A program made the position numbers and the translations under genes. Shown here in pieces: positions 52,792 through 61,584 of a stretch of DNA of 64,000 bases. How positions within the stretch are numbered: position 1 is the stretch's first letter; every line of letters starts with the position of its first letter. The stretch is from MGIIb-P sp963934015 (GTDB lineage Archaea; Thermoplasmatota; Poseidoniia; Poseidoniales; Thalassarchaeaceae), in NCBI GenBank assembly GCA_963934015.1, contig CAWVWT010000006.1:1-64000 (forward strand). The letters are read 5' to 3'. The notes below the pieces were generated by a model. The model worked only from the letters and a program-made list of their open reading frames with translations, was not told the DNA's origin and ran no database searches.

Positions 52792-53181
52792 CTAGGCTGA
52801 TTTTTCACTGAAATTCAAGTCACCAGAGAGGTAGAGTGCCGCAATGATGAGCAACAATTGTGCCAACAATCGAAGCATGTGCTGTGGAGTTGTAAATACA
52901 GTACCGTTGAATCCAACATCATGGGTCCACATGTAGAGATTTGCTGGATAAACTCCAATTAGAAACAAAGCGATTAATCTCCCTGCAATGATTCTGGTTT
53001 CGGGGTGAATAATTGCTATACCGCCCGCAATTTCCATTCCACCCGAGATGTAAACCAGCATGAGCGGAAAAGGCAGGAAAGCGGGAATAATCTCAACAAA
53101 CTTCTGTGGTTCTTTGAAGTGAGAAATCCCAATGAAAATGAAAGCCAAACCGTAAACGATGGCTAGCAAGTTCATCATCAA
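52792..53181 (-). CDS. DoxX-family membrane protein
   Basis: 129 residues with four membrane segments (LLAIVYGLAFIFIGISHF, LMLVYISGGMEIAGGIAII, IIAGRLIALFLIGVYPANLY, LLAQLLLIIAALYL), the size and pattern of DoxX/DoxX-like quinol-associated proteins. Features such as HFKEPQKFVEIIPAFLP and the GG-E-GG segment fit the family. Function in this branch is not established; partnership with the oxidoreductase downstream is inference. The first codons are ATGATGATG; any of them may be used. Confidence 0.82.
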   Translation of the reverse strand: MMMNLLAIVYGLAFIFIGISHFKEPQKFVEIIPAFLPFPLMLVYISGGMEIAGGIAIIHPETRIIAGRLIALFLIGVYPANLYMWTHDVGFNGTVFTTPQHMLRLLAQLLLIIAALYLSGDLNFSEKSA

Positions 53182-53291
53182 TCAAATCCACATGGAAGTA
53201 TTTCAATTACTTTTCTCATGCTCAACCTAAATTTATGTGTGCAACGCTTTGAGTCACAACCGATTATAGAGAAATACACCTCCCCCCGAAC

Positions 53292-56006
53292 ATGCGCGAG
53301 CGTAAAGCAGCCCTCCTGCTCACCTTCTTACTGCTTGCAGTTCCATGGGTCGGCCTTGCGCCTGAGGAATTTATTCCGCACGATATTACGATTCGTGAAT
53401 CGGTTGGTAGCGATGTCTCCGAGTCAGCCAATTACACGACTGTGTACCAGCTCAACATACCGGACGATGGTAAGTTCAACAATGATCAAATTCCCTATTC
53501 TATTGACGACAGTGCGACCATTGATTTCACCTTTGATCGAGTTGCATATCACTTAGAATTACAGAAACCTGATGAAGACCGAATATGGGTGTTTGTTTCA
53601 TTCCCTAGTCTCACCATGTACGCAGAAGAAATTGGCATCCCAACCTTTGCTTCAGGAGTCGAGTTCAAGCAATTGCTAAGCGATATGCAGGTGGAGTCCA
53701 ATCATCCCAACCTCACAGGGTTGGGGGTAATTGACACCGGTGTAATCGAATTTTGGGGCACAAATTACGCCGCTAACAACGGCTATGGAGTACCCAATGC
53801 AGATGGTTCATTGTTTGATTATGGGGATATTCAAAGTGGTGATGATACGGCCGGGTACGGTAGCATGCAAATTCATGATTATGAATCCGGAGAGACCCTA
53901 TTTTCTTACAGTGCATGGGGGTATGCAAGTGATGGTGCTGGTGATGATATTGGAATTGGAAAAAATCCAGATTCGGAAGGCAATCCAGACTGGACATTTT
54001 CTCAAAATTCTGGGGATTATGAAATCAAAACACTGACTGTACTGGTTCACCCAGGCCCAACACCAATCGGACTCATGGTCGATTTGGAATCCCCTGATTC
54101 CCATCAAATCGTCCAGAGGGACGAATACAGTATGGGCACATTCCCAGTTTATGGATCAACTGAACATACTATCGATTCTATCGAAGGAAGGCACACTTCT
54201 TTGGATAATGGGACACCTTCAGATTGGATTCATGTCACAGTTCCAATCGGTTCCAATTTCTATGGAAACTTCGATGTGCCTACAGGGTGGCACCGTCTCG
54301 AATTCCGTTTGATGAATGATGGCCAGCAACTTGACATTCTAACCGTCGAACCAGTTGGGGTTGGAGAAGTATTCATCGTTGCGGGCCAATCTAATTCAGC
54401 CAATCATGGAGAGTACCCTCTGGCCCCCACCGACCCACGTGTCAGTACTTGGGGGCCAGACGGGTGGCGTTTTGGACATGATCCGCAACCTGCAGCCACA
54501 GGGAATAGTGGTTCACCTTGGCCGGTGCTTGGCGATTTGCTTGCCAATCGATACGATGTTCCAATTGGATTCTTGTCTGTGGGTTATGGTGGAACACAAG
54601 TTGACCGCTGGGTCCCTGCAGAAAACGACCTATTTCCACGTATCACCGAAGCTCTTGATGCAGTGCAACCCAGTGGTGCAAGAGCCATTCTTTGGCATCA
54701 GGGTGAAAGCAATGCAGGTGGAACTACGACTGAAGATTATGCTGAGATGATGGCTGCTGTAGTTTTGGGTAGCCGTGCACATACCGGTGTGGAAATCCCT
54801 TGGTTTCTCGCACGAGTCGGTTTCGTCCCCAATGGAGACCCCGTCAAGATGAGTTGGGTTGTTGGTGGTCAGGATGCAGTCATCGATGCGGACCCATTGA
54901 CGTTTGCCGGCCCACATACCGATGACCTCAATGGAACAGATTGGCGCTATGATACAATTCACTTCAATGAAGCAGGATTACGTGAGCATGCAACTAGATG
55001 GGACACGCGAATTGCAACCGCTATGAACGGATTACTGCACTTAATTTTCGATACCGACGGCGATGGTGTTTACGATGATGATGACCTTTGTCAAGGAACA
55101 CCCTCAAATGTCGATATTTTCACAGATGGTTGCAGTGAAGAACAGAGAGAAGTGGGCAGTACGATCGATTCAGACAATGATGGGATTATGGATAATTCTG
55201 ATTATTGCCCCAATACACCAGAAGGTGAATCCGTTTACACTGATGGTTGTAGTGGCAGCCAACGCGATGCAGATGGAGACGGCGTATCTGATGCTGCTGA
55301 CCTATGCCCCGGCTCGGATGACACCACCGATGTGGATACAGATGGAGTGCCAGATGGTTGTGATGATCTCATAGATACCGACGGCGATGGTGTCTCGGAT
55401 GGAGATGAACGCTGTATTGGCTACGATGACAACATCGATGTGGATGTAGATGGTTATCCCGATGCCTGTGATATCCTCATCGACAGCGATTACGATGATG
55501 TGGCGGATGCCGAAGACCAATGTCCCGGTTTTGATGACGCCATCGATATGGATGCGGATGGTATCGCAGACGGTTGCGATTCATTGATTGATTCCGATGG
55601 AGATGGACGTGCCGACTTCGCCGATGCCTGCCATGGTCACGATGATGCCATCGATGAAGATATGGACAACATTCCGGATGGTTGTGATTCATTCATCGGA
55701 AAAGAAACTGAATCCCAAACCAATCCTGTGATGATGCAAGGTGGAATCGCCCTTGCAGCCACCTTGTTGTTTGCTCTTTTTTCGATACTCGCCCTTAGCA
55801 TGATGCGTAAGGAAAAACCATCTCATATTCATTCACCTCCAATTCCTGCTGAGACCCTGTTTGATTTGGCCACTGGTCCGGGTTCGTACTTGGATGGCGT
55901 TTGGAATGAAGGTGAAGAATGGTTGGAAGAACCTGCTGATAGTGGAACTTGGTACAAGCGTGATCAAGAAACCCGCCAATGGATTATACACGAATCTGAC
56001 GAATGA
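53292..56006 (+). CDS. Surface sialate O-acetylesterase-like protein with calcium repeats and Trp-rich tail
   Basis: 904 residues. Signal peptide (RKAALLLTFLLLAVPWVGLAP); beta domains to about 350; a SASA/CE6-type SGNH esterase domain with the nucleophile in IVAGQSNSANHG (about 364), conserved WHQGESNAGG (about 467) and the Asp-His of DTIHFNEAGLREHA (about 553-556); thrombospondin type 3-like repeats (about 587-800); a membrane segment (about 815-838); and a tail ending in GVWNEGEEWLEEPAD, then WYKRDQETRQWI. It should remove acetyl or similar groups from polysaccharides or glycoproteins at the cell surface. ATG 53292 begins a good signal peptide. The upstream region 53182-53291 is AT-rich with possible TATA-like ATTATAGAG near 53264. 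Confidence 0.87.
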   Translation: MRERKAALLLTFLLLAVPWVGLAPEEFIPHDITIRESVGSDVSESANYTTVYQLNIPDDGKFNNDQIPYSIDDSATIDFTFDRVAYHLELQKPDEDRIWVFVSFPSLTMYAEEIGIPTFASGVEFKQLLSDMQVESNHPNLTGLGVIDTGVIEFWGTNYAANNGYGVPNADGSLFDYGDIQSGDDTAGYGSMQIHDYESGETLFSYSAWGYASDGAGDDIGIGKNPDSEGNPDWTFSQNSGDYEIKTLTVLVHPGPTPIGLMVDLESPDSHQIVQRDEYSMGTFPVYGSTEHTIDSIEGRHTSLDNGTPSDWIHVTVPIGSNFYGNFDVPTGWHRLEFRLMNDGQQLDILTVEPVGVGEVFIVAGQSNSANHGEYPLAPTDPRVSTWGPDGWRFGHDPQPAATGNSGSPWPVLGDLLANRYDVPIGFLSVGYGGTQVDRWVPAENDLFPRITEALDAVQPSGARAILWHQGESNAGGTTTEDYAEMMAAVVLGSRAHTGVEIPWFLARVGFVPNGDPVKMSWVVGGQDAVIDADPLTFAGPHTDDLNGTDWRYDTIHFNEAGLREHATRWDTRIATAMNGLLHLIFDTDGDGVYDDDDLCQGTPSNVDIFTDGCSEEQREVGSTIDSDNDGIMDNSDYCPNTPEGESVYTDGCSGSQRDADGDGVSDAADLCPGSDDTTDVDTDGVPDGCDDLIDTDGDGVSDGDERCIGYDDNIDVDVDGYPDACDILIDSDYDDVADAEDQCPGFDDAIDMDADGIADGCDSLIDSDGDGRADFADACHGHDDAIDEDMDNIPDGCDSFIGKETESQTNPVMMQGGIALAATLLFALFSILALSMMRKEKPSHIHSPPIPAETLFDLATGPGSYLDGVWNEGEEWLEEPADSGTWYKRDQETRQWIIHESDE

Positions 56007-56028
56007 ATTCGTCTGATTGCAGCAGAAG

Positions 56029-56101
56029 TAGGCCCCCCCGGATTCGAACCAGGGTCGTGGGATCCAGAACCCCACATGATGGACCGCTACACCAGGGGCC
56101 T
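56029..56101 (-). tRNA. tRNA-Gln (CTG anticodon)
   Basis: On the minus strand: acceptor AGGCCCC / GGGGCCT, anticodon arm TGGGG-TTCTGGA-TCCCA (one G-T pair) reading CTG, T arm CCCTG-TTCGAAT-CGGGG, discriminator A at 56029. No CCA is encoded, unlike the initiator tRNA at 22689, and there is no intron. It lies 29 bp downstream of the phosphatase gene on the same strand. Confidence 0.92.
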
Positions 56102-56130
56102 AAGCAAACCTGCGATTGGCCCCCCGTATT

Positions 56131-57447
56131 TCAACGCAACCGACGTATAGCAGCGCCAAACATGGCTAAAATTGGTAACGATACGCCAAATCCAGGGACC
56201 CCTAGAAACCCATCATCAGAATCACTTCTAAGTGGTGATTCCTGTAGGATAAATTCATCACCAATGGTTCCATCTATTCGGTAGTGTGTGAATAAAATTT
56301 CTTTCGCATCTCCGTCATACACCAATCGCGTCCATCCATAGGTGCTATTCTCACGATACGCACTCCATTCTGGCTGTGGTTCATCCAACTCTTCGTAGGC
56401 CGAACGACCTGCGATTCCAATGACCAGATGAATGGGACCACTTCCTCTTGCAAACCGCATTCCTTCGCCTTCATCTTGGACGGTTTCTCCCGAAACAGGC
56501 CATGTTCTTTCATAGAAATGATCGTGTCCAGCAATTACCAAATCAACGCCTTGAGTGACATAGAGTTCTTCCAAAGCATCACGCAATTCAACTTCAGAGC
56601 CGTGGTAACTGTTACTGGAATACATTGGCTTGTGGCCGTACACAATCACGAACGGTGTCACATCTCGATTGACTCCAGATAAATCCTGTTCAAGCCAAGA
56701 ATACTGGGTGCTACCGGGTTGGTAATCATGTTCGGTCGAGATGAAGACCATGTGTACACCTGGAACATTTCGGCTGTACCAAAAAATCTCGGATTCCACC
56801 TGTCCGTCTGAATCGAAGCGATGTTCGTATGGAGAAAATTCGTAACCCGGTTCATTCTCATGATTTCCAACCGCTGTCACCCAAGGAATGCTGGTCATGC
56901 TATCTTGTTGGAAGTTGAACCAATTGTCCCAAGCTGATTGCTCACCATCTGCATAAGAAATATCGCCGGATATTGTCACCATCTGGGCTTCTGAATCTGC
57001 AATGATTGCTTCACTCACATCCATCGCTTCACTAGAGTCACCATGGTCGCCAATTGAAATCCATTCGAAGTGCTCTGCGGATGAATCGATGGGTGTGAAG
57101 GTAAATTCTTCGGACCAATCTCCACCACTACCCACTCGATAGGTCACCTCTTCACCAGATGTGAGTCCAGTCATTGAGGCCATGTGGAAAGCCATATCGT
57201 GATTGTAGCAGTAATCGGTACTGGGGGATGTTTGCCCATCCCATTCCACTTCACCTGTAGATCGACCCTCTGTGGACCAAATGACATTCATCACCGTCGC
57301 ATCATCAGTCACCTGCAAGTGAATCTGTTGTGGTTGTGTGCTCCCGGTCAGTGTTCCTGGGCATTCCTGGAGAGTTTCCCCTAAGTTCTGCGCATGTGCC
57401 AAAGGCACGAGCATCAACAAAACGAGGAGAAAAGCGGTTGCGCGCAC
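56131..57447 (-). CDS. Secreted purple-acid-phosphatase-like metallophosphoesterase with PGF-CTERM
   Basis: 438 residues. Signal peptide RATAFLLVLLMLVPLAHAQ; a fibronectin III-like N-terminal domain (about 35-118); metallophosphoesterase domain with GDHGDS (about 133), GDISYADG (161-168), GNHE (194-197), GHKPMYSS (271) and GHDHFYERTWPV (307-318), the metal-binding set of purple acid phosphatases. The C-terminus, GVPGFGVSLPILAMFGAAIRRLR (written here as the PGFG motif, a hydrophobic stretch and Arg-rich end), matches the PGF-CTERM sorting signal processed by archaeosortase. It would release phosphate from organic phosphoesters outside the cell. The start is GTG (57445-57447), within the loop of a 6-bp inverted repeat (57439-57457). 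Confidence 0.87.
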   Translation of the reverse strand: MRATAFLLVLLMLVPLAHAQNLGETLQECPGTLTGSTQPQQIHLQVTDDATVMNVIWSTEGRSTGEVEWDGQTSPSTDYCYNHDMAFHMASMTGLTSGEEVTYRVGSGGDWSEEFTFTPIDSSAEHFEWISIGDHGDSSEAMDVSEAIIADSEAQMVTISGDISYADGEQSAWDNWFNFQQDSMTSIPWVTAVGNHENEPGYEFSPYEHRFDSDGQVESEIFWYSRNVPGVHMVFISTEHDYQPGSTQYSWLEQDLSGVNRDVTPFVIVYGHKPMYSSNSYHGSEVELRDALEELYVTQGVDLVIAGHDHFYERTWPVSGETVQDEGEGMRFARGSGPIHLVIGIAGRSAYEELDEPQPEWSAYRENSTYGWTRLVYDGDAKEILFTHYRIDGTIGDEFILQESPLRSDSDDGFLGVPGFGVSLPILAMFGAAIRRLR

Positions 57448-57457
57448 ACTACGCGCA
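57439..57457 (-). other. Inverted repeat around the phosphatase GTG start
   Basis: Six-base-pair arms TGCGCG / CGCGCA with a 7-nt loop. The presumed GTG start codon lies in the loop on the minus strand. Weaker than the other start-associated hairpins because of the longer loop. Confidence 0.4.
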
Positions 57458-57471
57458 GAGGTGGTGTGGTC

Positions 57472-58506
57472 TCAAGCCTTGCCACGGAATCGGGCATTCA
57501 GTGTATCTAGACTAGCAGCGCTTGGTCGCATGGTGTTGTCATCAACTTCGGAGAGTGGCGTTTCGACCAGACACTGATCTTCAGTCGCTGTGGCTTTGGT
57601 CGGGTCAAAGTAAAGCAAACCGGTCACGTGCTTGTCCTCTGATTCGGCCTTGTGCAGTGCAGTGAGAGCTGCCATTGCATCACTCGGGTCATGGTCTGAA
57701 CCAATTGTTTCCAGTCGGAGTGTACTCCCATCGAATAGGGTGATGTCATGGAATTCTCCCTCCGGAGCAGCAGCGGATTCAATCGGTGTTTGCGTAGGGA
57801 TGTAATCGTAAGCGTGCAATTCAACATCATTGTCTTTGACATAGGTGTAAGAACGCAAACTCTCATCGTTGTTGTTGAATGTTACACAGGGGGATATAAT
57901 GTCGATGAGTGCGAAGCCTTTGTGGCTCATCGCTGCCTTCATCAGTGCAGTCAGTTGCTTCTTTGAACCGCTAAATGAACGGGCGACAAACGTACAACCT
58001 AGATTGATGGCCAACTTACACAAATCGATGGGTTGGTGCTCATTTGTAGGCCCCTTCTTCTTCTTGCTACCTTTGACCGCCGTCGCGCTGTATTGTCCCT
58101 TGGTCAAGCCATAGACACCATTGTTCTCAAGCACATAGACCATGTCCAAATTTCTCCGGACAGCATGAATGAATTGTCCAATCCCAATACTGGCAGAATC
58201 ACCATCACCAGAGACCGCGAGGAAAGTGAGGCCGCGGTTACCCATGGCCGCTCCAGTGGTTACCGCGGGCATTCGACCGTGAACGGTATTGAATCCGTGA
58301 GATTTTCCAAGGAAATATGCCGGTGTCTTGCTGCTGCAACCAATCCCACTCATCTTGGCTAACTTTTCTGGGTGCAAACCATTGTCCCAAGCCGCATTGA
58401 TGATGACATTGCTAATTTGGTCGTGCCCACAACCAGGACAAAGGGTTGATTTTCCGCCCGTATAGTCGTCCTTTGGCAAATCGATAACATTTAGTTTGAT
58501 GGTCAT
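57472..58506 (-). CDS. korB: 2-oxoacid:ferredoxin oxidoreductase, beta subunit
   Basis: 344-residue thiamine-diphosphate subunit of a PFOR-type enzyme that oxidatively decarboxylates 2-oxoacids to acyl-CoA and reduces ferredoxin. Features: CPGCGH at 23-28 and later Cys residues (CSSKTP, SPCVTF) for the 4Fe-4S cluster; GHAMGNRG-like TTGAAMGNRGLTF; the ThDP-Mg motif SGDGDSASIGIGQFIHAVRRN ... ENNGVYGLTKGQYSAT. The start ATG overlaps the alpha-subunit stop by 4 bp (ATGA). Substrate (2-oxoglutarate, pyruvate or branched-chain) cannot be fixed from sequence, so the symbol is by family. The last residues after about 290 are a non-conserved extension. Confidence 0.9.
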   Translation of the reverse strand: MTIKLNVIDLPKDDYTGGKSTLCPGCGHDQISNVIINAAWDNGLHPEKLAKMSGIGCSSKTPAYFLGKSHGFNTVHGRMPAVTTGAAMGNRGLTFLAVSGDGDSASIGIGQFIHAVRRNLDMVYVLENNGVYGLTKGQYSATAVKGSKKKKGPTNEHQPIDLCKLAINLGCTFVARSFSGSKKQLTALMKAAMSHKGFALIDIISPCVTFNNNDESLRSYTYVKDNDVELHAYDYIPTQTPIESAAAPEGEFHDITLFDGSTLRLETIGSDHDPSDAMAALTALHKAESEDKHVTGLLYFDPTKATATEDQCLVETPLSEVDDNTMRPSAASLDTLNARFRGKA

Positions 58507-60296
58507 TCACCCACCTCCTTCAGTACATTCTTGATTAATTCTGAATAGTGACGGGCACGTGGTGGCATGCCGTCTGAATAGGCTGCACTATGCATCCTTG
58601 GAATGAGTTCATGGGGCAATTCTCTACGCAAGATACCGTAGAGTTGCCCATCTCGATTGATTTCGAGTACAATCACAGTCTCATGATCTTGAATAAATTG
58701 CTCGACAACCGGTGAAAGTGGTAGACTCCGAACCCGGCACTGGCTGACCTTGCGGCCGATTTCATCTTCCAAAATATCATCGATTTCCTGAATGGAGTTT
58801 TCCATTGACCCATAATAGATGATGCCGACTTCTTTCTCAACTTCTTCGCGAAGAACAGGTTGAGGTAACCAAGTTCGTGCATTGTCCATCTTGCGCTTGA
58901 GGCGCATCATGAGGGCTTGATAAACTTCGGGTTTTTCAGAATAAATACCATCTTCATCATGACCAGTTCCACGGTAGAGAATGGGGTCTAAGCCAGAGCC
59001 AGGGAGTGTGCGATAGGGAATTCCATCCCCGTCAACATCCCGATAGCGACCGTAGTTTTCGATGGCGTCTAATTCAGCCTGTGTCCGCAGGACCTTTCCA
59101 CGATCCATTGGTGTTTCTGGATATTCGAATCCTTTGCAAGCCCACCGATTCATACCCAAATCAAGGTCACTGAAACCAAAGACCACGGTTTGGAGACGCT
59201 CGGCAACATCGAATGCTTTCCAGCCATACTCAAAGCATTCTTGCATATTACCGGGAATCAGAACGGGATGTGTTGTGTCACCATGGCTGGCCTCATACAG
59301 CATTGTGAGGTCACCTTGTTGTGTTCGTGTTGGTAATCCTGTTGAAGGGCCGGTTCGGTTGACATCCCAAATGACACCTGGGATTTCGGCGAAATAGGCG
59401 AGGCCAATGAATTCCGACATTAGGGAAATTCCAGGGCCACTCGTGGCAGTCATTGCACGAATGCCAGACCAACCACCCCCGACAACCATGCCAGCAGCTG
59501 CCAATTCATCTTCTGCTTGGATGACTGCACAGTAGTGGTCGCCATTCTCATCCGACCGAAGTTCAGGAATGTAGGCGATGATTCCTTCAGCTAAACTGCT
59601 ACTCGGTGTGATTGGATACCACGACAACAGACCGACACCACCGTAGTGGCTGCCGAGTGCAACCGCTTCATTGCCTTCAACCAAGAATAGGTTTTCATCA
59701 ACATCACGTGGTTCAATTCTGAATGGAATCATGGAGATATCTGCATTATCCTTAATGAAGTTCCGACCAAGATCTACAGCTTCTAGATTAAGTTCAATTG
59801 CCCTTGCCTTACCCTTGAATTGTTGGACCAAAGCTGCATCGAGGGCGGCATCATCCAGACCAAGGATTTCAGCGAGAAGGCCAACATACACCATATTGGA
59901 TATCATTTTGCCCAATTTTGGATTCAGCCCACGTCCCATTTTGGTCATTGGCACACCAATGACAGTGCAGTCATCGCGGTCAACAGGCATCTTGACATCC
60001 GTGTTGAATAGGATGAGTGTACCGGGTAGACAATTTGCAATATCATCATCCCAAGTTGCTTTGTTCATGATGATTTGAATGTGAGTTCGATCACCGGGGG
60101 CTTGGTAGCCATTGTCACTGACTCGCAGAATATACCAAGTGGGCAATCCTGAGATATTACTCGGAAAGAGGTTCTTGCCACTGACTGGGACACCCATGTT
60201 GAACATGGTATGCAATAGAATCAGATTCGCAGATTGCGAACCGGTTCCGTTGGCCGTGGCGATATTCAGTTGGAAGTCGTTGACAATCCGTTCCAT
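58503..60296 (-). CDS. korA: 2-oxoacid:ferredoxin oxidoreductase, fused gamma-alpha subunit
   Basis: 597 residues from ATG 60296. Residues about 1-190 are the gamma domain (NIATANGTGSQSANLILLHT, then GKNLFPSNISGLPTWYILRVS), fused to the alpha domain starting near 205 with GNEAVALGSHYGGVGLLSWYP and ITPSSSLAE; CoA/ThDP-side motifs include TATSGPGISLM and NRTGPSTGLPTRTQQGD. This gamma-alpha fusion is the KorA form found in aerobic archaea and bacteria. The longest ORF (to 60404) would add 36 residues, but would translate a perfect hairpin (60322-60336); AGGAGA lies 11 nt upstream of ATG 60296. Forms an operon with the beta subunit. Confidence 0.9.
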   Translation of the reverse strand: MERIVNDFQLNIATANGTGSQSANLILLHTMFNMGVPVSGKNLFPSNISGLPTWYILRVSDNGYQAPGDRTHIQIIMNKATWDDDIANCLPGTLILFNTDVKMPVDRDDCTVIGVPMTKMGRGLNPKLGKMISNMVYVGLLAEILGLDDAALDAALVQQFKGKARAIELNLEAVDLGRNFIKDNADISMIPFRIEPRDVDENLFLVEGNEAVALGSHYGGVGLLSWYPITPSSSLAEGIIAYIPELRSDENGDHYCAVIQAEDELAAAGMVVGGGWSGIRAMTATSGPGISLMSEFIGLAYFAEIPGVIWDVNRTGPSTGLPTRTQQGDLTMLYEASHGDTTHPVLIPGNMQECFEYGWKAFDVAERLQTVVFGFSDLDLGMNRWACKGFEYPETPMDRGKVLRTQAELDAIENYGRYRDVDGDGIPYRTLPGSGLDPILYRGTGHDEDGIYSEKPEVYQALMMRLKRKMDNARTWLPQPVLREEVEKEVGIIYYGSMENSIQEIDDILEDEIGRKVSQCRVRSLPLSPVVEQFIQDHETVIVLEINRDGQLYGILRRELPHELIPRMHSAAYSDGMPPRARHYSELIKNVLKEVGE

Positions 60297-60321
60297 CGGT
60301 GACGATGTCTCCTGAGCGCGG

Positions 60322-60336
60322 GGGGGCGTAGCCCCC
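60322..60336. other. Perfect stem-loop upstream of korA
   Basis: Six-base-pair arms GGGGGC / GCCCCC with a GTA loop, 25 nt upstream of the korA ATG. The region is divergent (the cyclophilin gene starts at 60523), so it cannot be a terminator. An extra G and C run on each side may allow slipped pairing. Confidence 0.65.
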
Positions 60337-60522
60337 TTGCTTGTGAGTGGGCCCCGAGTCGTGCCGATAATAGGCATTACTGCGCCATCGGCTACTTTCA
60401 CCATCGGTTGATTAGAGACTCGGTGCCCCGAACAAGGTGTAAATTACCGCCTTCACCCTGTATGTTTTGTATTATCGCCGTCTTCCGCTGCGGTTTTGAA
60501 GGAGACCGGACTCGGCGGGCAC

Positions 60523-61518
60523 ATGGTGTCCAAGAAGATTGAGCAAGGTTGGCTCAAAGCCGAGATGCAAATTAAAATGGAAAATCCTGCCGAAGCGCTT
60601 GAGATTCTACGTGAAACTGATGTTGAAGCGAAAGAATCGAAAACATGGAAACTCGCAGGGGAAGCCAAAGCGATACAGGCTCGCCAATCAGGCAATGACA
60701 AGAGATTGTTCAAGGAGGCTGTTGGCCACTATGAAAGCGCCCTTAAGGCCAATCCAAATGATAAGAAGGCCCGTCGCAATCTCAACAGCCTCAGATCTGA
60801 GATGGATGGTCTTGGCATTCGTGCGGGCGGTATGGCATTGTTCATCGATGATGGTGCACCAACATTCCTCGGTATCGTCAGTATCGTTGTGGCCATCGGT
60901 TTGGTATTGGTTGGACTCAAAGTCCTCCCCGATGTTATTGTAGGTACTTCAAACGATGTTGCCGTCGTGACAATATCCTTCCAATCTGATATCAATGACC
61001 CATCCAGCCGCCAATCTGTGGACGTCACGATTGAGTTGCACCGAGATGATGCACCACTCCATGTGGACAATTTCGTCAAATTGGCTGAACGCGGTTTGTA
61101 TGATAATACAATTTTCCATCGTGTCATTGACGATTTCATGATTCAAGGTGGCGATTTTCAGAATTCCGATGGAACTGGTGGCTATGCTGCTGAATTCTAC
61201 GGTTACTGCAATGGCCAATCCTCTGTAGCAGATTGTTCAGCAGAGACTGATTACACAGTTCCAGATGAAGCAGACAATGGCCTTCTACACGATTCATGTG
61301 TCATTTCGATGGCTAAAACATCCGCTGAGAATACCGGGGGGAGTCAATTTTTCTTAATTCCAGAAGACAGCGTTCCTGATTGGCTTGATGGCGTTCACAC
61401 CGTCTTTGGGACGATTACGTCTGGGTGTGGATTTGTGACTCAAATCAGTGAGGTCGCGACAGGAGAGGGGGATAATCCACTCACCACCGTCACTCTGGAA
61501 AGTGTTGTCATCTCCTGA
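60523..61518 (+). CDS. Membrane-anchored cyclophilin-type peptidyl-prolyl isomerase with helical-repeat N-terminus
   Basis: 331 residues. About 1-100: charged helical repeats resembling TPR (AVGHYESALKANPNDKKARRN); one membrane segment at about 113-135 (FLGIVSIVVAIGLVLVGLKV); then a cyclophilin domain (about 150-331) with IELHRDDAPLHVDNFVKLAE, FHRVIDDFMIQGGDF and SQFFLIPEDS, HTVFGTIT. Topology predicts TPR inside and isomerase outside. Two Cys in a short insert (YGYCNGQSSVADC) suit an extracellular disulphide. It may fold the large secreted proteins as they leave the translocon (inference). ATG 60523 is used; the ORF could start at TTG 60496. Confidence 0.88.
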   Translation: MVSKKIEQGWLKAEMQIKMENPAEALEILRETDVEAKESKTWKLAGEAKAIQARQSGNDKRLFKEAVGHYESALKANPNDKKARRNLNSLRSEMDGLGIRAGGMALFIDDGAPTFLGIVSIVVAIGLVLVGLKVLPDVIVGTSNDVAVVTISFQSDINDPSSRQSVDVTIELHRDDAPLHVDNFVKLAERGLYDNTIFHRVIDDFMIQGGDFQNSDGTGGYAAEFYGYCNGQSSVADCSAETDYTVPDEADNGLLHDSCVISMAKTSAENTGGSQFFLIPEDSVPDWLDGVHTVFGTITSGCGFVTQISEVATGEGDNPLTTVTLESVVIS

Positions 61519-61584
61519 ATCGGTCGTTATTCAGTGACTTGATTTGAGAGTGACGTTCAAGGATGTCCGCCCGGTCGTCGTACC

